Source: an uncultured Collinsella sp. (lineage in GTDB: Bacteria > Actinomycetota > Coriobacteriia > Coriobacteriales > Coriobacteriaceae). From it: DNA of 64,000 bases. This document shows positions 57,700 to 64,000 of this stretch, one piece after another. Where the stretch lies: NCBI GenBank assembly GCA_934668875.1, contig CAKUON010000006.1:1-64000 (forward strand), read 5' to 3'. The notes under the pieces were generated by a model, which saw only the letters and a list, made by a program, of their open reading frames with translations, was not told where the DNA came from and did no database searches. The stretch's first letter is position 1; every line of letters starts with the position of its first letter. The translations under genes and the position numbers were made by a program.

Positions 57700-58149
57700 C
57701 AAGCTGCCCCTCACCATGTCCACTACCCTGCCTTCTGTGTCGTATACGATCCGTGCGTTGCGCGGAATATCAGATTGTTCCCACCAGCTGACCTGGTATT
57801 TGACCCCACACTTGCGCACCGGGGTGTTTGCTCGGGAGGCCGCAGCCACCTTCACGACTGGCCCGCTCGTCCGCGAGGCGGTATTGCCCCAAAGAAAGTA
57901 GAACGGACGGTGCGGCTTACATCTAGGACGCGCCATGATCGCGCCGCGCGCACGCGGTCGCTTACGTGGATCCCTTTGACCGCGTCTGTCTTGGACTAGG
58001 ACGGGCATTTCGTCCGTCCGCAACCACAGCCTGGTAGGAACGTAGCGCATTATAGCTAAGTTCAAGCTAAAGTTTAAGGTTAGGGGCGTCATTCGCATCG
58101 CGAGTACAGATTTCGCAGGTCGGAGTGGGCTATTCGTGCCCCTGTGAAG

Positions 58150-58178
58150 CCCGGAGCTCCCCTATGGGGAGCTCCGGG
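58150..58178. repeat. Perfect 13-bp hairpin
   Basis: CCCGGAGCTCCCC-tat-GGGGAGCTCCGGG. No T-run follows on either side, so it is not a typical terminator. A similar CTCCCCTAT motif is in the hairpin at 56611-56640. Confidence 0.75.
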
Positions 58179-58198
58179 GCACCCTTCCTAGGGTGCTG

Positions 58199-58415
58199 TG
58201 GCCAAAAAATGGCAAATATGAGTACTGTCACCAATTTAGTAACAGGCAATTTTGGCCTCTCGGACAGATTTTGCGCTCAGTGTCGCCAACCTGATGCTTA
58301 GTTATTCTACATTTGTATATTATCTTCTTACTTTATGCCGCCCCCGAGTCCTAAATTCCTTGATTTTGCTGTTACTGATTTAGTGACAGTACTCATATTT
58401 GCCATATTTTGGCCA
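58199..58415. mobile_element. MITE-like element with 47-bp terminal inverted repeats
   Basis: The arms 58199-58245 and 58369-58415 begin TGGCCAAAA and are reverse complements at 43 of 47 positions. The 123-bp interior has no coding capacity and is AT-richer than the flanks. Size and shape match miniature inverted-repeat elements. Target-site duplication is not obvious: the flanks read GTGC/TG and GGGCAT. Confidence 0.7.
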
Positions 58416-58449
58416 GGGCATATGATTAACCCCCTAATTTCGACGTGAA

Positions 58450-59559
58450 TTAGACCGGCTTAAGCCCAAAACACGCCCGCAGCGTGTTAAGCAACGCCTC
58501 TTGCTTCTTCCTGCGGGCATCGACACGATTCCGGTACCGCTTTCGCATACGCTGGTGGATGCGCCATGCGAGCGCTTCCATCGCTTCCATGTCGCAGAGC
58601 ATTTCGTTGTTGACCGTCGCGACCTCGATTCCCATAGTAATCAAGCCCGTGTTGCGCTTTTCATCATGGATACGTCCCCTCCGAGAGGAATGGCCCAGCT
58701 CGCCGTTGTATTCCAGGTCAAACCGGGCTGCCTCTTGATACGCATCGCAAACTGCATGGGGCATTCCCGAGATTGCCTGCGCACGATCGTTGAACTCGAT
58801 TTTGCAGTCGGTCTTAAAGGGGCCACAGGAAAAGCCGCCATAGGAAAACGGAAGAGAGAACATGGCAAGCATGATGCACTCCATGGGTGAGCGCAGGTTT
58901 TCTGACAGGTAGGGGCACAGGCGCAGCAGCCGTTTGGCATCGCTCCCCTTGCATACCGCGAGATAGTCCATCAGCCGTTCGGGCGTCAGCACCGGCTCGA
59001 CTTCGAAGTAACCCACGTCTGGTGGCTGGTCCTTGTCCTTTGCAAGTTTATTCGTAACAGGCGAGGTATAGGGAGGCAGATACTTCCCGCGGTCGCTCAG
59101 TGAAATCTTAGAGCACAGCTCCTGGGCCAGGGCAAACGCCTGGATGCAGCCGACCTCGCGCGCAACGGCAACACAAAGGGCCTCGGGAGATAGGCTGTAC
59201 ACCCCCGGTTCCACCTCTAGAATCGAGCCGGCGGGCAACCCGGAACATACGGACCAGCCTACGCCAGGCATGCGGCGGCGCTGCGCCGCAGATCCCACCA
59301 GCAAGCACAGATCTTCTTGCACCTCGCCACTTTTGGCTCCAATTCGCACCAAGTCGGGAAGATAGATATCCTCGGCCGAGGGCGACGACGCATGCAATAT
59401 ACGGCGCTCTTCATCGGGATCGAGGTCCCTCCAGCCGATATAACCCATTTGTCGACGCTCGGCGCGCATCATGCGCAGCGCTGAAGCGCCTGTTAGGATT
59501 ACGGAAGCCGCTAGCTGTTCGCCTGTCGGCTCGTTGCGCCGCTCAATCTTCACTGCCAC
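58450..59559 (-). CDS. Hypothetical protein with DUF559/Vsr-like nuclease-fold C-terminus
   Basis: A 369-residue protein. The C-terminal part (about 265-330) reads FDLEYNGELGHSSR, then HDEKRNTGLITMGIEVATV, which resembles the D-x-E-x-x-G-x-x-H ... D-x-x-R ... L-x-x-x-G core of DUF559/Vsr-type endonuclease-like domains. Residues about 60-150 may hold an AbiEi-like winged helix by analogy to other actinobacterial proteins with this layout; this is weak. The conserved ENLRSPMECIML segment near 233 is typical of the group. The GTG start at 59559 lies 11 bp after the comF stop and has AGGGGTGG upstream. A large open frame continues upstream through comF, but without support. Confidence 0.7.
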   Translation of the reverse strand: MAVKIERRNEPTGEQLAASVILTGASALRMMRAERRQMGYIGWRDLDPDEERRILHASSPSAEDIYLPDLVRIGAKSGEVQEDLCLLVGSAAQRRRMPGVGWSVCSGLPAGSILEVEPGVYSLSPEALCVAVAREVGCIQAFALAQELCSKISLSDRGKYLPPYTSPVTNKLAKDKDQPPDVGYFEVEPVLTPERLMDYLAVCKGSDAKRLLRLCPYLSENLRSPMECIMLAMFSLPFSYGGFSCGPFKTDCKIEFNDRAQAISGMPHAVCDAYQEAARFDLEYNGELGHSSRRGRIHDEKRNTGLITMGIEVATVNNEMLCDMEAMEALAWRIHQRMRKRYRNRVDARRKKQEALLNTLRACFGLKPV

Positions 59560-59569
59560 AAAACCACCC

Positions 59570-60376
59570 CTACCAAACGCGTGCGATAGCGAGGCCATCG
59601 ACGGCCGCGGCACCGGCGCGCTTGAGTTCTGCTGAAGCCGCCGCCATCGTCGCGCCCGTGGTAATAACGTCGTCGATGAGCAGCAGGCGGCGGCCCCGCA
59701 CGTCCTCGACTGTCTCGTACATGCCCCGGGCGCGCTCTCGGCGCTCCTCGCGACCGAGTTCACGTTGGTCGCCATGACCGTACTTAACGAGGGCATCGAG
59801 CAGCGGTACACCCGACAGCTCGCAAAATGGACGCGCAATGGCCTCCATGTGATCAAAGCCGCGCCGCCGAAACGCCGCCGCCGTCGCAGGCACAAACACC
59901 ACCGCATCCGCACCGGACAGCACACCTCCTAAGCGTTCGGGCGCTACGACCTGGGCATGCAGGACGGTGTCGTAGAGCAGCTCCGCCAGATACGGCGCCA
60001 GGCGTCGCTCGCCCGCGTCTTTGTACGCTTTAATGATGCGCGGCAGCGGATGCGCATAGACGGCGCACGCCAGGCACCGATCGAGCGCTTCAGCCATTGC
60101 CGAGGACGCACCCTCGACCGAGCACTCGGTGCATAGCAGATCACCAAACGGGGCGCCGCATCGAGTGCAGCTATGACGCGGATCGATGAGCGTTAGCGCC
60201 GACAAGCAGTCCTGGCAAATAAGCGCGCCGGCGCGCTCGCAGCCGGCGCATCGCGTGGGCGACAACGCCTCAAGCGCCTCGTGCGCCGCGCGCTCGGCAA
60301 ACGGTAGCAATTCGTCCGCAAACGGTAGGGCACCGACGCTTTGTAGGCAACCCAACACATTCAAATGTCTCTTCAC
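59570..60376 (-). CDS. comF: ComF family protein (phosphoribosyltransferase-like)
   Basis: A 268-residue ComF. The N-terminal zinc-binding region has CxxC pairs (CAGC, CQDC, CTRC, CTEC between about 42 and 85). The C-terminal phosphoribosyltransferase domain has the PRPP-loop LLLIDDVITTGATM near residue 233 and the FVPATAAAFRRRGFDHME segment near 167. ComF participates in DNA uptake in competent bacteria; here its role may differ. The start is GTG at 60376 with AGGGAGGG at 8-bp spacing. That ribosome binding site lies in the 3' arm of a perfect 12-bp hairpin (60380-60415), which could hide it. Confidence 0.88.
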   Translation of the reverse strand: MKRHLNVLGCLQSVGALPFADELLPFAERAAHEALEALSPTRCAGCERAGALICQDCLSALTLIDPRHSCTRCGAPFGDLLCTECSVEGASSAMAEALDRCLACAVYAHPLPRIIKAYKDAGERRLAPYLAELLYDTVLHAQVVAPERLGGVLSGADAVVFVPATAAAFRRRGFDHMEAIARPFCELSGVPLLDALVKYGHGDQRELGREERRERARGMYETVEDVRGRRLLLIDDVITTGATMAAASAELKRAGAAAVDGLAIARVW

Positions 60377-60379
60377 GAC

Positions 60380-60415
60380 ACAACCCTCCCTATGCAAAGG
60401 CAGAGGGAGGGTTGT
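60380..60415 (-). promoter_or_regulatory. Hairpin over the comF ribosome binding site
   Basis: ACAACCCTCCCT and AGGGAGGGTTGT form a perfect 12-bp stem with a 12-nt loop. In the minus-strand transcript the downstream arm is the comF Shine-Dalgarno. It may serve as the ricT terminator, a translation control element, or both. Confidence 0.7.
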
Positions 60416-60478
60416 TGATTCAGCGCTATGATACCCCGATGCGCTCGGGGCAAGGCAGGTTAAATCCGCTCGCGGGCG

Positions 60479-62179
60479 CTATTCGCCGGCAGGCGGTTGC
60501 GGTGCGGACGAGCCCAGGGTCGAGCCCTCGCCACCATCCTGGCGCGGCTTACGGGAGCGGCGACGGCGACGGCGCTTCTGGCCCTGGTCGGCAGAGCCCT
60601 CGCCACCGCGATCCTCGCGCGGCTCGTGCTCGTCGCGGGCGGCGCCGCGCGCGGCCTTGGCAGCCGCACCTCCGCCGTCACCGGGACGACGACGCGTGAC
60701 CTTGACCTCGCCATCCGAAACCTGATCGGCCACGGAAGGCACCGAAGGCTTCTGCTGCGTGCCCGAGGAATGGCGACGGCGCGGACGCGGAGCGCGCTCC
60801 TCCTCGCCACGCGGCTTGCCGCCCTTGTCGGCAGGTGTGTCGGAACCCGAGCCGCCCTTGGGAGCGGCACCGGCCTCGCGAGCGGCTGCGGCGCGGAAAG
60901 CATCCTCGCGCTCCTCACTCGACAGATGACGGCGACGACGGCGCGTGGGATTCATGCCACCGCCACGGTTTTGCTGCTGGGGCTGCTGAGCCTCGCGCTC
61001 GCGTGAGGCATTCTTGCCTGCAGCCGCGGTCTCGCCGGCATCGCCCGAGCCCGCACGCTTGCGACGGCGGCGGCCACCGGCGGCCTCCTCGGCCTCGGGC
61101 GCCTCGGCCTTACCGCGACCCTTACCGCGGCCACGGCCCTCGCCCTGACTCTGAGCAGCGCGGGCATCGGCATCTGCATCGCGGCGACGGCGCTTGGGCA
61201 TCGACGTGCCCGTCAGACGATCGGCGCTCGACAGGCCATCGCCCACGTCGACGCCGTTCTCGCGGTCGAGCTCCATGAGCGCCAGGCGCATCTCGGGCGA
61301 CTCGATGCGCTCGAGCACATCGCGCGTCACGCAGTCGGGGCGGCAGTTGCAGCCCTGCTCGGCGGCTTTCTTCTTGCAGCCCTCGGAGCAGGTCATGTCG
61401 GCCAGGTTGACCTTAAAGACCTTGCCGTTCTCCAGGCGCAGCACCAGCTGTTCGCGCGGGGTGTCGTATTCCTGGATACGCGCCTTGCCGAGCGGCGTAT
61501 CGATGAGCGTCTTCTTTTTGGGCGCGCGGCTCTTAAAGTCCTTGTACGCCTCGAACTCGTAGCGCAGGCAGCACATCAGGCGGCCACACACTCCGCTGAT
61601 CTTGGACGAGTTGAGCGGCAGGTCCTGCTCTTTTGCCATGCGGATCGAAACCGGCTCAAACTGTCCGCCAAAGCGCGTGCAGCAGAGCTCCTGGCCGCAC
61701 TGGGCATAGCCGCCCACCAGGCGGGTCTCGTCGCGCACACCGATCTGGCGCATGTCGACGCGAATGTGCAGCGTCGAGGACAGATCCTTGACGAGCTGGC
61801 GAAAATCGACGCGCTCCTCGGCCGCAAAGTAGAACACGGCCTTCTCACCGCCAAACAGGTACTCGACGCCCACCGGCTTCATCTCGAGGTCGAGCTCCTT
61901 GACCAGGCGACGAAAGTCGACCATAGCCTCGTCGCCCTGGATGGCCAGGTCGTCGGCAAGCTGCAGGTCGATGTCACTCGCCACGCGCAGCACGGGCTTG
62001 AGCGGCTGGCCGATCTCGTCCTGCGGCACCTCGAAGGGATCGGCCGTGACCAGGCCGATCTCGGTTCCGCGCTCGGTAGAGCAAATGGCATAATCGGCCT
62101 CGAGGATATCCAGGTCCTGCGGGTCAAACCACAGGTCGCGCGAGGCGTAGGTAAACTTAACGGGTACGACTAACGGCAT
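60479..62179 (-). CDS. ricT: PSP1 domain protein (RicT/YaaT family) with a long disordered tail
   Basis: A 566-residue protein. Residues 1-310 are the RicT (YaaT) core with PSP1: VKFTYASRDLWFDP near 7, QCGQELCCTRFG near 160, and SGVCGRLMCCLRYE near 196 with conserved cysteines; a further cysteine cluster CSEGCKKKAAEQGCNCRPDC is near 264. In Bacillus, RicT works in a complex affecting RNA maturation. Residues about 330-566 are extraordinarily rich in Arg, Lys, Gly, Ala and Glu and probably disordered and nucleic-acid-binding. Its ATG overlaps the holB stop by 10 bp, so it belongs to the tmk-holB-ricT operon. Confidence 0.9.
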   Translation of the reverse strand: MPLVVPVKFTYASRDLWFDPQDLDILEADYAICSTERGTEIGLVTADPFEVPQDEIGQPLKPVLRVASDIDLQLADDLAIQGDEAMVDFRRLVKELDLEMKPVGVEYLFGGEKAVFYFAAEERVDFRQLVKDLSSTLHIRVDMRQIGVRDETRLVGGYAQCGQELCCTRFGGQFEPVSIRMAKEQDLPLNSSKISGVCGRLMCCLRYEFEAYKDFKSRAPKKKTLIDTPLGKARIQEYDTPREQLVLRLENGKVFKVNLADMTCSEGCKKKAAEQGCNCRPDCVTRDVLERIESPEMRLALMELDRENGVDVGDGLSSADRLTGTSMPKRRRRDADADARAAQSQGEGRGRGKGRGKAEAPEAEEAAGGRRRRKRAGSGDAGETAAAGKNASREREAQQPQQQNRGGGMNPTRRRRRHLSSEEREDAFRAAAAREAGAAPKGGSGSDTPADKGGKPRGEEERAPRPRRRHSSGTQQKPSVPSVADQVSDGEVKVTRRRPGDGGGAAAKAARGAARDEHEPREDRGGEGSADQGQKRRRRRRSRKPRQDGGEGSTLGSSAPQPPAGE

Positions 62180-63297
62180 TTCAGTGCCTTCCTGATATCG
62201 AACAGCATGACCTCGATGGCCAGCTGGGGAGTAACGTTTCTGGCGATGTTGCGCTCAGCGGTGGCAACCGCCTCGAGCGCCTGGGTGGCACCCGCAACAT
62301 TCGTCGCGGCGGCAAGCCGCCCGATCGTGTCGCGCACGTCCTCGTTCACTACGTCGGCTGCCTCGTCCTGAAGCGTCAGCAGCACGTCGCGCATGAGCGT
62401 CCGCGCGCTCGCCAGCGCTTCCATGATACCCGAACGCTCGCGCGCGTTGAGTTCGCGCTTGTTGCGGTCCTCAAGCTGCTTCAATGCTCCACGCGACAGG
62501 TAGTCGGCGTTTTGCTCGAGTACCTTTTCCTGCGTGGACTTGACCTCGGCGAGCGGCGCCTTAACGGCGACAATGAGCGACTTGGCGCGACTGAGCACGT
62601 CGGCCTCGTCGGCGGCAATGAGTGAGTCGATGGCACGGACCATCTGACGGCGGGCGTCCTGGCGCTCGGCGCTCTTAAGAAACTCGATGCCGCGTGTGGG
62701 GCTTCCCGCCACGGCGACCGCCATGCGGCAACGTGCAGGGTCCTGACCGGTGGCGCGGCTCACGGCCTGCGCGGCGACGGCGGGCGATACCAGCCGAAAC
62801 GGCACGCACTGGCAACGACTCACGATAGTGGGCAACATCACGTCGGCCGAGGTGCCCAGCAAGATAAACATGACGCCCTCGGGCGGTTCCTCGAGCGTTT
62901 TGAGCAGCGCATTGGCGGTGTTGGCACGCAGCTGCTCGGCGCGATCGATGATGTAGACCTTGGCCTTGGCGCGGATGGGCGCGAGGGGCACGTCGTCGAG
63001 TAGTTCGCGGGTTTGGGCGATAAGGTAGCCCGTAGCGCTCTCGGGCGTGTAATAGTGCACGTCGGGATGCGTATGCCGAGAGACGCGCACGCAACTGTCG
63101 CATGCGCCGCAGCCGTCCTGCTCGCACAGGAAGGCTTGGGCGAGCGCCCACGCGGCGTCGAGCTTGCCCGCGCCGGGCGCACCCAAAAACAGGTAGGCGT
63201 GCGATGCGCGACCGCTAGCGACGGCATTGGTCAAAAAGTCGCGCACGCGCTCTTGGGTGTCGAGCTTGGCCAGCAGGCTTGCCTGAGCGGGGGCCAT
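62170..63297 (-). CDS. holB: DNA polymerase III subunit delta'
   Basis: A 375-residue clamp-loader subunit. The N-terminal AAA domain has GAPGAGKLDAAWALAQ near residue 40 (degenerate Walker A, as is usual for delta'), a zinc-finger CDGCGACDSCVRV-like CxxC module near 60, and the SRC motif TIVSRCQ near 157. The C-terminal part is the helical collar domain. It loads the sliding clamp in DNA replication. The ATG at 63297 lies 1 bp after the tmk stop codon with AGGAGG upstream. Its end overlaps ricT. Confidence 0.92.
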   Translation of the reverse strand: MAPAQASLLAKLDTQERVRDFLTNAVASGRASHAYLFLGAPGAGKLDAAWALAQAFLCEQDGCGACDSCVRVSRHTHPDVHYYTPESATGYLIAQTRELLDDVPLAPIRAKAKVYIIDRAEQLRANTANALLKTLEEPPEGVMFILLGTSADVMLPTIVSRCQCVPFRLVSPAVAAQAVSRATGQDPARCRMAVAVAGSPTRGIEFLKSAERQDARRQMVRAIDSLIAADEADVLSRAKSLIVAVKAPLAEVKSTQEKVLEQNADYLSRGALKQLEDRNKRELNARERSGIMEALASARTLMRDVLLTLQDEAADVVNEDVRDTIGRLAAATNVAGATQALEAVATAERNIARNVTPQLAIEVMLFDIRKALKCR

Positions 63298-63298
63298 G

Positions 63299-63982
63299 TT
63301 ACTCAGCCTCCTGGGCAAGTGCGGCGGCGACAGCACCTTGGGGGATGTCGAGGCCGTACGCGCGAACCTGCTCGACCGTCCGCGCGAAGACTTCCTCGAT
63401 GGGCGCAGTCGCGTCGATGAGCTTCACGCGGCCCGGCTCTTCGGCAGCGATGGCGCAAAAGCCCTGGTAGACGCACTCCTGGAAGGCCATCCCCTTGGCC
63501 TCCATGCGGTCTGCCGCGCCGCGGGCGGCCATACGCAGCGCCGCCTGCTCGGGTGTGATGTGATAGACGAGGGTGAGCGCCGGATGCGTACCGGCGACCG
63601 CCAGGCTATTGGCGTCGCGTACCATCTGACGGTCGAGGCCATCGGCAAACGCCTGGTAGCACGTCGTGGAATCGTAGAAGCGGTCGCACAGGACCACCTT
63701 GCCGGCCGCAAGGGCGGGTGCGATGACCTCGTGCACCAGCTGAGCGCGCGCGGCCTCGTAGAGCAACAGCTCGCAGGTATCGCCCATCGCCGTGTTGGCG
63801 GGGTCGAGCAGCAGGGCGCGGATCTTTTCGCTGATGGCAGTGCCGCCCGGCTCGCGCAGGCTCACAACCTGGTAGCCGGCAAGGCCGAGCGCGCGGGCCA
63901 GCAGGCGCGCCTGCGTGGACTTGCCGGCGCCGTCGACGCCCTCGAGCGTGATAAAGCTATGTTGAGCGGGCTCAAAAGCCAT
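63299..63982 (-). CDS. tmk: Thymidylate kinase
   Basis: A 227-residue TMP kinase that converts dTMP to dTDP. P-loop LEGVDGAGKST near residue 12, the DRFYDST motif near 95 that contains the catalytic arginine, and ADRMEAKGMAFQE near 153 forming the lid are present. Length is normal. It starts the tmk-holB-ricT operon, a common arrangement in Gram-positive bacteria. The ATG at 63982 is near the window end, and its ribosome binding site (AAGGGGC) is visible. Confidence 0.95.
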   Translation of the reverse strand: MAFEPAQHSFITLEGVDGAGKSTQARLLARALGLAGYQVVSLREPGGTAISEKIRALLLDPANTAMGDTCELLLYEAARAQLVHEVIAPALAAGKVVLCDRFYDSTTCYQAFADGLDRQMVRDANSLAVAGTHPALTLVYHITPEQAALRMAARGAADRMEAKGMAFQECVYQGFCAIAAEEPGRVKLIDATAPIEEVFARTVEQVRAYGLDIPQGAVAAALAQEAE

Positions 63983-64000
63983 GGGCGCAGCCCCTTCCTA

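Larger units (their letters stand above)
57700..58449. other. Intergenic region upstream of the lipoprotein gene
   Basis: No well-supported gene is seen, although one minus-strand frame is open from 58098 into the lipoprotein gene. It contains a perfect 13-bp hairpin (58150-58178) and the MITE-like element (58199-58415). Confidence 0.6.

Noticed and set aside
57718..58098. N-terminal extension of the solute-binding lipoprotein by about 130 residues
   Set aside because: A lipoprotein signal peptide must be at the N-terminus. The extension is Arg-rich and would bury the lipobox. A separate short gene here has no ribosome binding site that I could support.

Overview
The window looks like a chromosomal segment of a Collinsella-type gut actinobacterium (class Coriobacteriia). 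The grounds are GC-rich coding with strong C/G third positions, a type 2 galactose-1-phosphate uridylyltransferase, many sugar PTS genes as in anaerobic intestinal Coriobacteriia, and many small intergenic repeat families. This assignment is inferred from gene content; no rRNA or marker gene settles the species.

Layout. 1-5.3 kb: DAHP synthase, then a Bce-type ABC transporter pair. 5.4-8.4 kb: a NUDIX-Vsr fusion protein, an AraC-type regulator and a HAD phosphatase. 8.7-13.0 kb: a class II ketose-bisphosphate aldolase divergent from a DeoR regulator, a flavodiiron protein and a LacI regulator. 13.4-16.2 kb: galK-galT (Leloir pathway). 16.5-17.8 kb: an AAA/DUF4143 ATPase flanked by repeats. 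18-21 kb: lacA-lacB-lacX-lacC (tagatose-6-phosphate pathway). 22.5-32.6 kb: lactose/beta-galactoside uptake with one lacF and two lacE-lacG pairs, each pair next to its own LacI regulator. 33-36.3 kb: a Fic protein with a striking operator, a DeoR (LacR-like) regulator and galM. 36.7-47.6 kb: a galactosamine/GalNAc gene set (mannose-family PTS IIA-YajC-IIB-IIC-IID, AgaS, NagA, GntR regulator, second lacC and lacX, flavodoxin, YhcH) plus an orphan IIB that lacks its active-site histidine, and tRNA-Thr. 48.3-50.0 kb: a small region with hypothetical genes and a DUF2975/XRE pair. 50.1-64 kb: housekeeping genes (NAD-isocitrate dehydrogenase, HEAT protein, oxidoreductase with a metal-binding tail, DegV, HPF, a solute-binding lipoprotein, ComF, RicT, HolB, Tmk).

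How it fits together. Lactose and beta-galactosides enter through LacF/LacE as 6-phosphates and LacG releases galactose-6-phosphate. LacAB, LacC and an aldolase then take it to triose phosphates. Amino-galactosides would enter through the mannose-type PTS, be deacetylated by NagA, and be deaminated/isomerised by AgaS to tagatose-6-phosphate, which joins the same route through the second LacC. Free galactose uses GalM/GalK/GalT. The whole reads as a host-glycan and milk-sugar catabolic island.

Main non-coding discoveries. (1) A direct repeat ACCGYTCAC, spaced exactly 21 bp, lies upstream of most of the sugar operons and has no obvious assigned regulator. (2) A roughly 145-nt structured element occurs twice, each time directly after a stop codon, with covarying stems. 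(3) A second two-copy element has a conserved core but unrelated flanking inverted repeats. (4) A nearly continuous 151-nt hairpin lies at 8.5 kb. (5) A 217-bp MITE-like element with 47-bp terminal inverted repeats lies at 58.2 kb. No CRISPR array, transposase, integrase or rRNA was seen.
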